Of a stretch of 64,000 bases of DNA, positions 41,444-50,299 are shown one piece after another. A program made the position numbers and the translations under genes. The first letter of the stretch is position 1. Every line of letters begins with the position of its first letter. Below the pieces are notes generated by a model, which worked only from the letters and a program-made list of their open reading frames with translations, was not told where the DNA came from and made no database searches. The DNA comes from Clostridia bacterium. Its GTDB lineage: Bacteria; Bacillota; Clostridia; Christensenellales; Borkfalkiaceae. Location: positions 1 through 64,000 of the forward strand of contig JAFYTO010000011.1 of assembly GCA_017558825.1 (NCBI GenBank), read 5' to 3'.

Positions 41444-41464
41444 AACAACTCCTTTTATGCTACA

Positions 41465-41493
41465 ATTATATATATAAAAAAGATTAGTGTCAA
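41465..41493 (-). promoter_or_regulatory. Sigma-A promoter of the AraC gene
   Basis: Minus strand: TTGACA (41488-41493), 17 bp, TATAAT (41465-41470). Confidence 0.8.
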
Positions 41494-41536
41494 TAATTAA
41501 AGATAAAAAAACACATAAATAAAAACAAAATGCGTC

Positions 41537-41565
41537 TTTACAAGTTGGCGTTTTAGATTTATAAT
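41537..41565 (+). promoter_or_regulatory. Promoter of the Gfo/Idh-kinase operon
   Basis: TTTACA (41537-41542), 17 bp, TATAAT (41560-41565), then AAGGAG before the ATG at 41606. GGCGTTTT..TGACGCGCC nearby forms a partial inverted repeat that could be an operator. Confidence 0.7.
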
Positions 41566-41605
41566 ATTATTGTTTTGGTGACGCGCCAAAATTAAGGAGC
41601 TAAAT

Positions 41606-42829
41606 ATGAAAGACATTAAAATAGTTGTTTGCGGATGCGGACAACGCGGTAGAACTTTAACCGAACACGTATTAACAAGAATTAAAGGAATAGAAATTGC
41701 AGGTCTTTGTGATACGGGCTTTATTGAAAGAGCCGAAGGCGTTAAAAATACAATCAAAAAAGAATTTAATATAGATACAAAAGTTTATAGTGACTATAAA
41801 CTAATGTTTGACGAAGTTAAACCGGACGCAGTTTTCGTTGCAACAGGTTGGGAATATCACGTAGAAGTTGCAACCTATGCTATGAGAAAAGGCATTGCTG
41901 TAGCAATGGAAGTTGGCGGGGCATATAGTGTAGATGATTGTTACGAACTTATAAACACTTACGAAGAAACAAAAACTCCGTTTATGTTTATGGAAAACTG
42001 TTGTTACAACAGAGATGAACTTTTAGCAACAAGCGTTGCAAGAAAAGGTCTTTTAGGCGAAATTGTATATTGCCACGGCGCATACGGCCACGACCTTCGC
42101 GATGAAGTTTCATACGGCAAAATAAACGGGCACTATCGTTTTAACAACTATCTTAACCGCAACTGTGATAACTACCCAACGCACGACCTTGGGCCTATTG
42201 CTAAACTTTTAAACATTAACCGTGGCAATAGAATGGTTTCACTTACTTCAATGGCTTCAAAAGCCGCAGGTCTTCGCGACTATATAAATGAAAAGGAAGA
42301 TTTAGCAGTATTAAAAGGCGTAGAGTTTAAGCAAGGCGACATTGTTAGAACTTTAATTAAATGTGAAAATGGCGAACTTATTAGCCTTACGCTTGATACT
42401 ACCTTACCACGCTTCTACTCACGCGAGTTTACTGTTCGTGGCACGAAAGGTATGTATATGCAAGATAACGATATGATGCTTATTGAAGGCGAGTATAACG
42501 AAAACGTTTCTCAACTTGATTTCTTTAAGCAAAATCACAACAGTGCAAAAAAATACGAAAAATATTTGCCTGAATTTTGGAAGAACGTACCGCAAGAAAT
42601 TTTGGACGCAGGTCACGGCGGTATGGACTACTTCTTATTCGTTGCGTTTTTTGACGCACTTAGAAACGGTACGGAAATGCCTATTGACGTTTACGATGCG
42701 GCTTCTTGGATGTGCATAACCTATCTTACTGAAATATCAATTAAGAACGGTGGCGCACTTGTTGAAATTCCTGACTTTACTAACGGCGCATATAAAACAA
42801 GAAAGCCAAAAGACGTTGTGGAGTTTTAA
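41606..42829 (+). CDS. Gfo/Idh/MocA-family oxidoreductase
   Basis: 407 residues. The Rossmann start 'IKIVVCGCGQRGRTLTEHVL' has a GxGxxG-type NAD(P) site; 'PDAVFVATGWEYHVEVATYA' and 'KGIAVAMEVGGAYSVDDCYE' are typical, the latter replacing the common EKP with EVG, as in some glycosidase-like (GH109-type) members. It probably oxidises or rearranges a sugar. It forms a two-gene operon with the NahK-like kinase (2-base gap). Confidence 0.87.
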   Translation: MKDIKIVVCGCGQRGRTLTEHVLTRIKGIEIAGLCDTGFIERAEGVKNTIKKEFNIDTKVYSDYKLMFDEVKPDAVFVATGWEYHVEVATYAMRKGIAVAMEVGGAYSVDDCYELINTYEETKTPFMFMENCCYNRDELLATSVARKGLLGEIVYCHGAYGHDLRDEVSYGKINGHYRFNNYLNRNCDNYPTHDLGPIAKLLNINRGNRMVSLTSMASKAAGLRDYINEKEDLAVLKGVEFKQGDIVRTLIKCENGELISLTLDTTLPRFYSREFTVRGTKGMYMQDNDMMLIEGEYNENVSQLDFFKQNHNSAKKYEKYLPEFWKNVPQEILDAGHGGMDYFLFVAFFDALRNGTEMPIDVYDAASWMCITYLTEISIKNGGALVEIPDFTNGAYKTRKPKDVVEF

Positions 42830-42831
42830 TA

Positions 42832-43926
42832 ATGGAGTTATTTAAAGAATTAAAAGAAGTTTTACAAAATTTTGATATTGACGGCACGCTTATTAGCGCT
42901 TCTCCTTACGGCTTTGGTCATATAAATACCACGTATCTTGTCGTATATGAAAACGGCGATAAGCCTATGCGTTATATTTTGCAAAAAATTAACACATCGC
43001 TTTTTAAATCTGTTGACGAGTTAATGAGCAATATTGCGCTTGTTACAGACTTTAATAGAGAGCGCATTATAAAGCGTGGGGGCAACCCTGATAGAGAAAG
43101 CCTTACCGTAATAAAAACAAAGTCGGGCGAAAACTATTATAGGCGTGAAGACGGCGAATGCTTCCGCGTGTTTATATTCATTGAAAACACTGTGGCGTAT
43201 CAAACGGTAACTAAACCAAAAGATTTTTATTACAGTGCTATAGCGTTTGGCAGTTTTAGCAACTTACTTGCTGAATTTGACGCGTCTAAACTTTATGAAA
43301 TTTTACCAAACTTCCACAATACTAAAGTTCGCTATCAAAACTTTTTAGCGGCGCTTGAAAAGGATGAGTTTGATAGAGCAAAAGACTGTCAAAAAGAAAT
43401 TGAGTTTATAAAAGCAAGAGAGCATTACTACTCTAAAATAGTTGATTTACTTGAAAGCGGTAAAATGCCACTTAAAGTAACGCATAACGATACTAAGCTT
43501 AATAACGTACTTCTTGATGACAAGACGGGCGAGCCCGTTGCCGTTATCGACCTTGACACTATTATGCCAGGTTCGCTTTGCTACGATTTTGGCGATAGTA
43601 TTAGGTTTGGTTGTAACCCTTGTGATGAAGACGAAAAAGATTTAAGCAAAGTAAACTTCCGCTTAGACCTTTATGAAATGTACCTTAAAGGCTACCTTGA
43701 AGCGGTAGGAGAAAGAATAACGGATATTGAAAAAGAAAACTTAGCGTTTGGCTCCATTTTAATGACTATTGAGTGTGGCATGAGATTTTTAACGGACTAT
43801 TTAAGTGGTGATACGTATTTTAGAACGCACCGTCCTGGACAAAATCTTGATAGAGCAAGAACCCAATTAAAACTTGTTAGCGATATGGAAAAAATTTTTA
43901 ATCAAATGAACGCTTTAGTAAAATAA
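42832..43926 (+). CDS. NahK-like sugar kinase (APH superfamily)
   Basis: 364 residues, close to N-acetylhexosamine 1-kinase (359 residues). Features: 'SPYGFGHINTTYLVVYENGD', 'YILQKINTSLFKSVDELM', the Brenner-type catalytic motif 'VTHNDTKLNNVLLD' (~215) and 'AVIDLDTIMPGSLCYDFGD'. It would phosphorylate GlcNAc/GalNAc or a related hexose at C1, as in the lacto-N-biose/mucin pathway. The linked Gfo/Idh protein may act on the same sugar. No GLNBP phosphorylase is in the window. Confidence 0.83.
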   Translation: MELFKELKEVLQNFDIDGTLISASPYGFGHINTTYLVVYENGDKPMRYILQKINTSLFKSVDELMSNIALVTDFNRERIIKRGGNPDRESLTVIKTKSGENYYRREDGECFRVFIFIENTVAYQTVTKPKDFYYSAIAFGSFSNLLAEFDASKLYEILPNFHNTKVRYQNFLAALEKDEFDRAKDCQKEIEFIKAREHYYSKIVDLLESGKMPLKVTHNDTKLNNVLLDDKTGEPVAVIDLDTIMPGSLCYDFGDSIRFGCNPCDEDEKDLSKVNFRLDLYEMYLKGYLEAVGERITDIEKENLAFGSILMTIECGMRFLTDYLSGDTYFRTHRPGQNLDRARTQLKLVSDMEKIFNQMNALVK

Positions 43927-43932
43927 AACCAC

Positions 43933-43958
43933 AAAACCACGGCAAAAGCCGTGGTTTT
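43933..43958 (+). terminator. Terminator of the kinase operon
   Basis: A perfect stem AAAACCACGGC with loop AAAA, followed by TTTTTAATTTTT. Confidence 0.85.
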
Positions 43959-43973
43959 TAATTTTTACACTAA

Positions 43974-44001
43974 AAAAAGTAGGCTTTGTTGCCTACTTTT
44001 T
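43974..44001 (-). terminator. Terminator of the aminopeptidase gene
   Basis: An 11-bp stem AAAAAGTAGGC between convergent genes, with a T run on the minus strand. Confidence 0.8.
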
Positions 44002-44012
44002 TGTTTATTTTA

Positions 44013-44816
44013 TTACCATTTAAGCATTAAATCTTCAGGGCTGTTTACTATGCCACGGCGCGTAAATCCGTCAACGCGTTCAAAGAATTTGCCGTCTTTA
44101 TCAAACAAGTGTGAATATTCGGCGTTTTCAACACGGCGGTATCTAACTTCAAGTTCGCAAGGCGTTTTAATAATAAACGGTTTCATTTCATTAAGCCTTG
44201 TATAGGCTTTTTTAACGCCCTCGTAAATTTCCTTAGCAACAGCTTTAGGGTGCTTAGAAATTATGCGCGTATAGGAAAGAGATTTTTTTGTTTCAACAGT
44301 TTCAATCCAAGGCATAACTTTTGTTGTTTCTTCAATAACCTTATCATCGCCAGACAAGAAGATTACAGGAACGCCTTTTAATCCTGCAATAGCCGCGTCA
44401 ATGCCAGCTTCGCCGTATTCTACTCCGTTAATTTTAACGTGTTGGAAAGATGATGCCGAATAAGTGTGTGCGGCAACCGCATTTGGATTAGAAGCCATTG
44501 CGTGATAGCCTATTAAAACTATGCCGGAATAGCTTTCATCAAGGCAAGGAAAGCGCATATTTACGCTGCCGCCCATAGCAATTTTACATCTTTCATCAAG
44601 AAGTTCATAATCTAAATTGCTTCCGCGGGAGTGATTGTCCCACACAATAACTTCGTCTGCACCGCTATCGAAAAGCGCGCTTGCAGCCGCTGCAGCTTCA
44701 CGCGTTGCTTGCAATTTTGCCATAGCAACGTTTTGAGTAGTTTCAATAGTTCCCTCAAAAGTGCAAATTCCAAGGGCTACGCCTTCAATATCAACGGCAA
44801 CTAAAAACTTTTTCAT
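44013..44816 (-). CDS. M55-family D-aminopeptidase (DppA-like)
   Basis: 267 residues. 'VAVDIEGVALGI' has the metal-binding Asp and Glu, 'EVIVWDNHSRG' the next metal site, and 'IGYHAMASNPNAVAAHTYSA' the conserved His residues, with 'VEYGEAGIDAAIAG' further on. M55 enzymes hydrolyse D-Ala-containing peptides, probably for wall-peptide recycling. It is monocistronic and not accompanied by the dpp transporter. Confidence 0.87.
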   Translation of the reverse strand: MKKFLVAVDIEGVALGICTFEGTIETTQNVAMAKLQATREAAAAASALFDSGADEVIVWDNHSRGSNLDYELLDERCKIAMGGSVNMRFPCLDESYSGIVLIGYHAMASNPNAVAAHTYSASSFQHVKINGVEYGEAGIDAAIAGLKGVPVIFLSGDDKVIEETTKVMPWIETVETKKSLSYTRIISKHPKAVAKEIYEGVKKAYTRLNEMKPFIIKTPCELEVRYRRVENAEYSHLFDKDGKFFERVDGFTRRGIVNSPEDLMLKW

Positions 44817-45002
44817 AATAATACTCCTTTCATAAAGGTAACTTTATTATATAATTATAAAAATTAAAAGTCAACATATTATAAAATAAAGGCACATAAC
44901 TTGAAAAAATGTACACTTTTGGTTAATTTTTTATAAAAAACATTTTTTAAAAAAGTATCAAATAAAATTGTTAATACCCTTTTAATTTTTTTATATCTAT
45001 GA

Positions 45003-45008
45003 TATAAT
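45003..45008 (+). promoter_or_regulatory. Probable -10 box of the DUF1538-PII operon
   Basis: TATAAT about 20 bases before the ATG at 45029, in AT-rich DNA without a clear -35 box. GTAGG serves as ribosome binding site. Confidence 0.45.
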
Positions 45009-45028
45009 GAGGCAAAGTAGGTAAAAAT

Positions 45029-46537
45029 ATGAAGAAACTGTTTTTTAATAAAATAAAAGAGTCTTTATTTTCAATATTACCAGTAACGCTAATAGTTATA
45101 ATTCTTAATTTTACTCCGTTACTTAATTTAACGGCTAGTGAAATACTGATTTTTAGCGCATGTGCCATGTTCCTAATTTTAGGTATAGGGCTTTTTACGC
45201 TTGGGGCAGACGTTGCTATGACGCCTATGGGCGAGCACGTTGGTTCAGGTTTAACAAAATCAAAAAACCTTACACTTTTAGTATTGGTTAGTTTTGCACT
45301 AGGTTTGCTTATTACTATTGCCGAGCCAGATTTAACAGTTCTTGCCGACCAAGTTGGCAGCAAGCTCATAATAATTTTCGTTGCGGTTGGCGTTGGAATA
45401 TTTTTGGTTTTATCAATACTCAAAATGGTGTTTAAAAAAGACCTTGCAAGCATTTTGCTTTACTTTTATATGGTGCTTTTTGCGCTCGCTCTTTTCACTC
45501 TTTCGGTAGACCCTAATTTAATTCCGCTTTCGTTTGATGCTGGCGGTGTTACAACGGGGCCTATAACCGTACCTTTTTTAATGGCGCTTGGCGTAGGTGT
45601 AGCTTCAACGCTAGGTGGTAAAAATTCAAGTGAAAACAGTTTTGGTTTGGTTGCCATGTGTTCGGTTGGGCCTATACTTGCCGTACTTATATTATGTGCG
45701 TTTGGCACTGGTAACGTATCTACGCCTAACGTTAACGATTATATGATGCCAAGCGATATTTTATCTTCTATTATAACAGCGTTATTAAGCACTATGAAAG
45801 ACGTGGCTATTGCGCTTGGATTAGTAGTCGTATTTTTCTTTATTATTAACTTTGCATTATTAAAACTTTCTAAAAAGAAAATTATTCAAATTATAATTGG
45901 AACTATTTTTACATACGTAGGATTAGTTATATTTTTAACTGCCGTACACGTTGGGTTTATGCCTATAGGCTTTATAATGGGCAACCAACTTGCTTCCGCT
46001 TCAAAAGAAATCGTTGCAATAATAGCGTTTGTGCTTGGTTTAGTGGTAGTTTTGGCTGAGCCTGCCGTACACGTTTTAAATAAGCAGGTAGAAGAAATTA
46101 CGCACGGGGTTGTTTCAAAAACATCTATGATGATTGCGTTAAGCGTGGGCGTTGGTTTATCTATTTGCCTTTCCGTAATAAGAATTATTTTTGGATTTTC
46201 AATTTTATACTATTTAATTCCTGGCTATTTACTTTCGCTTGGATTATCGTTCTTTGTTCCAAAAATATATACTGCTATTGCATTTGACTCTGGCGGAGTT
46301 GCTTCCGGACCGTTAACGTCAACGTTTATTTTGCCGTTTGCTATAGGAGCGTGTGAAGCGCTTGGCGGAAACGTTTTAGCTGATGCGTTTGGTATTGTTG
46401 CTATGGTTGCAATGACACCGCTTATAACTATTCAACTTTTGGGCTTTACATCGCTTTCTAAAAAGAAGTTTAGCCAAAAACTTGCAATGCGTAAGATGCT
46501 TGGAGAAAAAGACGACCAAATTATAAGGTTTATATAG
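45029..46537 (+). CDS. DUF1538 membrane protein, putative PII-controlled transporter
   Basis: 502 residues with about twelve predicted membrane segments in two homologous halves. 'TIAEPDLTVLADQV' in half one matches 'VLAEPAVHVLNKQV' in half two, and 'SFDAGGVTTGPITVPF' matches 'AFDSGGVASGPLTSTF'. This inverted or tandem duplication with glycine-rich re-entrant-like motifs is typical of secondary transporters or channels. The next two genes encode PII-like proteins, which usually gate transporters by binding nucleotides. The substrate is unknown. Confidence 0.82.
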   Translation: MKKLFFNKIKESLFSILPVTLIVIILNFTPLLNLTASEILIFSACAMFLILGIGLFTLGADVAMTPMGEHVGSGLTKSKNLTLLVLVSFALGLLITIAEPDLTVLADQVGSKLIIIFVAVGVGIFLVLSILKMVFKKDLASILLYFYMVLFALALFTLSVDPNLIPLSFDAGGVTTGPITVPFLMALGVGVASTLGGKNSSENSFGLVAMCSVGPILAVLILCAFGTGNVSTPNVNDYMMPSDILSSIITALLSTMKDVAIALGLVVVFFFIINFALLKLSKKKIIQIIIGTIFTYVGLVIFLTAVHVGFMPIGFIMGNQLASASKEIVAIIAFVLGLVVVLAEPAVHVLNKQVEEITHGVVSKTSMMIALSVGVGLSICLSVIRIIFGFSILYYLIPGYLLSLGLSFFVPKIYTAIAFDSGGVASGPLTSTFILPFAIGACEALGGNVLADAFGIVAMVAMTPLITIQLLGFTSLSKKKFSQKLAMRKMLGEKDDQIIRFI

Positions 46538-46547
46538 GAGAATAAAA

Positions 46548-46970
46548 GTGGCAAAATTACTTAAAAAACCTAACGAAGAAACAAAGTCTGCAACTCAAAA
46601 AAAGCAGGCCTCTAACGTTAGAAAACTTAAAATTTTATTTACTATAGTTGATAAAAGTAAGGCACTTTTTTACGTAGATTTACTTGAGCAATTTGAAATC
46701 AACGTGCAAATGGTTTTATACGGTCAAGGTACGGCAAACTCTCAAATGCTTAGTTTGCTTGGGCTTGCAGAGAGCGATAAAGCAATAATAATTTCTGCTA
46801 TAAGAGAAGATAAGGTAAAGGAAACTTTAGAAACGCTTAATGAAAAATTTGCAACGGTCAGAAACGGCAAGGGTATTGCTTTTACAGTTTCGCTTGACAG
46901 TATTATTGGCGTTTACGCTTATCAATTACTTAGCAATGATAGAACTTTAAAAGAAGGGGGAAAGAAATAA
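46548..46970 (+). CDS. PII-like signalling protein (long form)
   Basis: 140 residues with a basic, disordered N-terminal extension of about 25 residues, then a ferredoxin-like core ('KLKILFTIVDKSKALFYVDL', 'KGIAFTVSLDSIIG') related to the shorter PII-like protein that follows it. It lacks the recognisable uridylylation T-loop of GlnB. It begins 10 bases after the DUF1538 gene, with GGAG upstream, and overlaps the next gene by one base. Probable regulator of the DUF1538 protein. Confidence 0.72.
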   Translation: MAKLLKKPNEETKSATQKKQASNVRKLKILFTIVDKSKALFYVDLLEQFEINVQMVLYGQGTANSQMLSLLGLAESDKAIIISAIREDKVKETLETLNEKFATVRNGKGIAFTVSLDSIIGVYAYQLLSNDRTLKEGGKK

Positions 46971-47281
46971 TGAAAAAGGGTTATAAATGCATTATGGCAA
47001 TTGTAAACGATGGTTTTTCAGAACTTGCAATGGAAACAGCAAAAGCGTGCGGAGCAAAGGGCGGAACCATCCTTAATGCGAGGGGCACGGCTTCAAAAGA
47101 TGCGGAAAAATTCTTTAACGTTACTATTCAGCCCGAAAAAGAAATAATTATAATTTTGGCAAAAAACGACATTGTTGACGGAATTTTAAAAGGTTTATAT
47201 AGTGCCGTAGGAACAGCAACGGAAGCTCAAGGCATTGCTTTTGTATTACCTGTTGACGAGGTAATAGGTTTAAAAGCTTAA
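46970..47281 (+). CDS. PII-like signalling protein (short form)
   Basis: 103 residues with a PII fold pattern: 'KCIMAIVNDGFSELAMETAK', 'GAKGGTILNARGTASKDAEK', 'QGIAFVLPVDEVIGL'. The GlnB-type B- and C-loop signatures are only loosely kept, so nucleotide specificity is uncertain. Its partner in the operon is the longer PII-like gene; they may form hetero-oligomers that gate the membrane protein. Confidence 0.82.
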   Translation: MKKGYKCIMAIVNDGFSELAMETAKACGAKGGTILNARGTASKDAEKFFNVTIQPEKEIIIILAKNDIVDGILKGLYSAVGTATEAQGIAFVLPVDEVIGLKA

Positions 47282-47292
47282 CAAATAAAAAT

Positions 47293-47320
47293 AAACTCCC
47301 TATCATTTGATAGGGAGTTT
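47293..47320. terminator. Bidirectional terminator
   Basis: A perfect 12-bp stem AAACTCCCTATC with loop ATTT between the convergent PII and glycosidase-like genes; eight T on the plus side. Confidence 0.85.
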
Positions 47321-47333
47321 TTTTTGTAAATTT

Positions 47334-49244
47334 TCAATTAGATTTTTTAAGTTCTATTAAATTAATGCCGTAAGGCTCAATTCTGTTTATGAAAACAGTG
47401 TTGTTTGTTACCTTTCCATCAAAATTGTAACTGTTAGATAGCGTATAGTTAGCGTCTAGTTTTACGTCTAAGTCATACGCATCATCAATACTAACGTTTG
47501 CTAGTAAAACGGCAAGGTTGCCGTCCTTATCTTTTTTAGTAAGAACGTAAAGGTTAGGATTTTTTGTAATAACACAAGGCAACTCTTTACCGCAAAGCCA
47601 TTTAACCGCTTTTATAATTTGCTCTTGACGGTAGTAGTTATTTAAGTAATTTTCGTTATGCTCGCCGTTAAACCCAAAATGGTTGTACGCAAGAACAAAG
47701 AATTTTTGACCGTTTGCGTTTTCGTAACGGTACGTTGCAGGGCTATTACCAGTTGTAAATACGCTTTCAATAATAGCGTTTTTATCAACTTCAATTTTTT
47801 GAAGTTCAGGGTGTCTTATACTGCCAATTTTGCTATCTTGCGCTATAAAGTACTCTTCGGTAAACGCATAAGGCGTAGCGGAAATTAAGCCCGTATCCAC
47901 CCCGCGCTCATTAAGTATTTTTGCAGCGCACGCGTCTAAAATTGCTCCGTTTTTTAATAGAGACAAGTCTATATGTTTAGCGTTTTCGCCATAGACTAAA
48001 ACGGGATATTCACTTTCTTGATAGCACGTAGGAATAGAGTTTTGTGAAAGCACGCCTCTACCTGGAACAAGTATAGGCATATTACAAAAATATTTGAAAC
48101 TATTTTCAATTACAGTTTTTGGCATTGAGTAGTTGTGAATTTTTCTTAACTCGTTAAACACTCTAACGCCAACAGCGGTTTTGCCGTCAAACATTTCAAA
48201 AACTTTAGAGCGCATTTCTTCGTTTTTAACAAAGCGCGTATAGTAGCCCGGCTCATATTCCATACCTAATCGATAATTAAATAAGTATGATAAAGTGCCG
48301 TCACCAACACCGTCCGCATTAAGCATCATCTCAAAAAGTTCAAGTGCTTTTGAAGGAGTGTTGTATCTGGTTCTTGGGTAAGTATCGCCTTCCGCAAAAA
48401 GTTCAATATCAAAATTCTTGCCGTAAGCAAATTGCATACGGGATGCTTCTACAACGCCAATAACGTTCTTTTCCCAATAAGGGGCGGTGCAAATGCGGGA
48501 AAAAGGTTTAGTGTTGCCTGCAAATGCAAGCGCTCTTTCTATAAGGCTAATTCCGCCTGCGTCTAACGCTTCAATATTTGTGCACGCGCCTAACCGAATA
48601 TTAGGGTTTACGGTATCAAGTGCGGCGCGCATAGATTTTGCAAAATTTAAAAGCGCTTCGCCCATTAAATCAAGGTAAGCATCACGGTACTTGTTCTTTT
48701 CGCCCGTGGTTATAAGTTTTTCAATTTGTTCGCTTGTTAAAGTTTCACCAATGCGTTCACAATAACGCTTGTAGCAATCATCACAAAAACAGCCAAGATA
48801 ATATGCGCCACGGCCGTTAATTCTAAAATCGTCGTCAAGCATAATAAGGTCTGGCTCAAGGGTTGCTATAAGTTTAATGCCGTTAGCATATGCGTTTATA
48901 AAGTTTTTATCGCTTGGGCATAATGCGTGGCCGGCAGTTTTGCCGTCAAGACCTTTTATTTTTGTAAATTTTTCGCATTGTTTAGCAAGGTCATCTTGAA
49001 GCGGCGCGCCGTGACCAAGCGCGTCTATCCAAATGCCTACTTCTAAACCGTTGTCTTTAAAATATTTTACAATTTTTTTTATGCTTTCAGTTTCAGTGTA
49101 AAGTTTACTTGTTTTTAAATAAGTAAGGCCTAAACCGAAAATAAAAATTCTGTTTGCCTTGCACTTTTTAAGCGCGGAAAGGTAAACGTGCATATTTTTT
49201 TCATTAACAGATTGTAAACCTATTGGTATTGATACAGTTTTCAT
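47334..49244 (-). CDS. Glycosidase-like protein, cytoplasmic
   Basis: 636 residues without signal peptide. The N-terminal ~390 residues show a TIM-barrel glycosidase pattern: 'NRIFIFGLGLTYLKTS', 'GLEVGIWIDALGHGAPLQ', 'PDLIMLDDDFRINGRG', 'FDIELFAEGDTYPRTRYN'. 'CFCDDCYKRYC' is the Cys cluster seen in several GH42-like and related barrels. A flavodoxin-like middle part and a C-terminal beta-sandwich follow ('GNLAVLLANVSIDDAYDLDV'). The three-part layout resembles clan GH-A beta-galactosidases, but the family is not certain. Confidence 0.68.
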   Translation of the reverse strand: MKTVSIPIGLQSVNEKNMHVYLSALKKCKANRIFIFGLGLTYLKTSKLYTETESIKKIVKYFKDNGLEVGIWIDALGHGAPLQDDLAKQCEKFTKIKGLDGKTAGHALCPSDKNFINAYANGIKLIATLEPDLIMLDDDFRINGRGAYYLGCFCDDCYKRYCERIGETLTSEQIEKLITTGEKNKYRDAYLDLMGEALLNFAKSMRAALDTVNPNIRLGACTNIEALDAGGISLIERALAFAGNTKPFSRICTAPYWEKNVIGVVEASRMQFAYGKNFDIELFAEGDTYPRTRYNTPSKALELFEMMLNADGVGDGTLSYLFNYRLGMEYEPGYYTRFVKNEEMRSKVFEMFDGKTAVGVRVFNELRKIHNYSMPKTVIENSFKYFCNMPILVPGRGVLSQNSIPTCYQESEYPVLVYGENAKHIDLSLLKNGAILDACAAKILNERGVDTGLISATPYAFTEEYFIAQDSKIGSIRHPELQKIEVDKNAIIESVFTTGNSPATYRYENANGQKFFVLAYNHFGFNGEHNENYLNNYYRQEQIIKAVKWLCGKELPCVITKNPNLYVLTKKDKDGNLAVLLANVSIDDAYDLDVKLDANYTLSNSYNFDGKVTNNTVFINRIEPYGINLIELKKSN

Positions 49245-49346
49245 AATATCTTCTTTCTTAAGCCTTTTATTTTATGCTACGCATAACGCTTTTTTTGTTA
49301 TAACTATTTTACCTTAACAAAAAACAAATTGCAATACCAAAAATAA

Positions 49347-49373
49347 AAAACGCCAATAATTTTTAGGCGTTTT
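49347..49373 (-). terminator. Terminator of the AraC gene at 49383
   Basis: AAAACGCC/GGCGTTTT with an AT loop, ten bases beyond the stop; T run on the minus strand. Confidence 0.75.
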
Positions 49374-49382
49374 ATATCGCTA

Positions 49383-50132
49383 CTAAATATGTTTTTTATA
49401 GTCAGTTGGAGAAAGTCCTACGGCCTCTTTAAACGATTTTGAAAAATGAAACTGGTCGCAAAAACCAACGTTTAAAGCTATTTCGTTTATAGATAGGTTT
49501 GAAGTTGTAAGCAAAAGTTTGGCTTGCTCAAATCTAATGTCGTTAATTATTTTTTTAGGCGATGCGTCAGCACAGTTTAAAAATACTCTTCTTAAATGAA
49601 CGGTAGAAATTCCAACTTCTTTTGCTAAACTTTCAACGGTAAAATCTTGACATTGATAATTTTTAACAATCAAATCCATCGCCTTTGAGAATATGGCGTA
49701 AGAATTAGAGTAGTTTTTGTTTTTTGCCGTTATTAATTCACAGTAAATGCGGTTTATAAGTTCATAACTTTTAGGAGTTCGCAAAAGAGAAGGATTAAGC
49801 CAATTATACAAAAATTTGTAAAAATCGTTTTTAACGTGCCTCATATTTTTAAACGAACACGGCATAAGCCCTTTTTTATTAAACGAAAAGTCAATGCAAA
49901 GGTATTTTGCGCTTTCTTTTACTAATATATTATATTCGCCACCTTTGGGTAAAAACAAAACGTCACCCTCTGCAACGCTGATGGTTGTTTTATTAAAAAT
50001 ATAGTCTGCCGAGCCTTTTAAAACGTAGCAAAACCCATCACAATTGCGCGGTTCGTTACGCTTAATAAATGCAGGGTTAAATTCGCCCTCGTACGATTTA
50101 TATATTTGTTCAATTATAAGATTGTTTTCCAT
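49383..50132 (-). CDS. AraC-family transcriptional regulator
   Basis: 249 residues: a cupin-like sensor ('VAEGDVLFLPKGGEYNILVK') and a C-terminal double helix-turn-helix ('SLAKEVGISTVHLRRVFLNC', 'IALNVGFCDQFHFSKSFKEA', ending 'GLSPTDYKKHI'). It is divergent from the glycyl-radical operon at 50300 and is the likely regulator of it. The 167-base intergenic region is AT-rich; no consensus promoter is clear on either strand. Confidence 0.9.
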   Translation of the reverse strand: MENNLIIEQIYKSYEGEFNPAFIKRNEPRNCDGFCYVLKGSADYIFNKTTISVAEGDVLFLPKGGEYNILVKESAKYLCIDFSFNKKGLMPCSFKNMRHVKNDFYKFLYNWLNPSLLRTPKSYELINRIYCELITAKNKNYSNSYAIFSKAMDLIVKNYQCQDFTVESLAKEVGISTVHLRRVFLNCADASPKKIINDIRFEQAKLLLTTSNLSINEIALNVGFCDQFHFSKSFKEAVGLSPTDYKKHI

Positions 50133-50299
50133 ATCATTACAAAAAATTATTTTTTAATAAAATTTTACTGTTTATTTACTATTATCTTAACAATATTGCA
50201 AAAAAATGTCAATAATAAATGTTCGAAAAACACATAATGTTTTATATATTCATTTACTTAAATAAATGCAGTGCTTAAAATATAGGTAGGAGAAAACTT

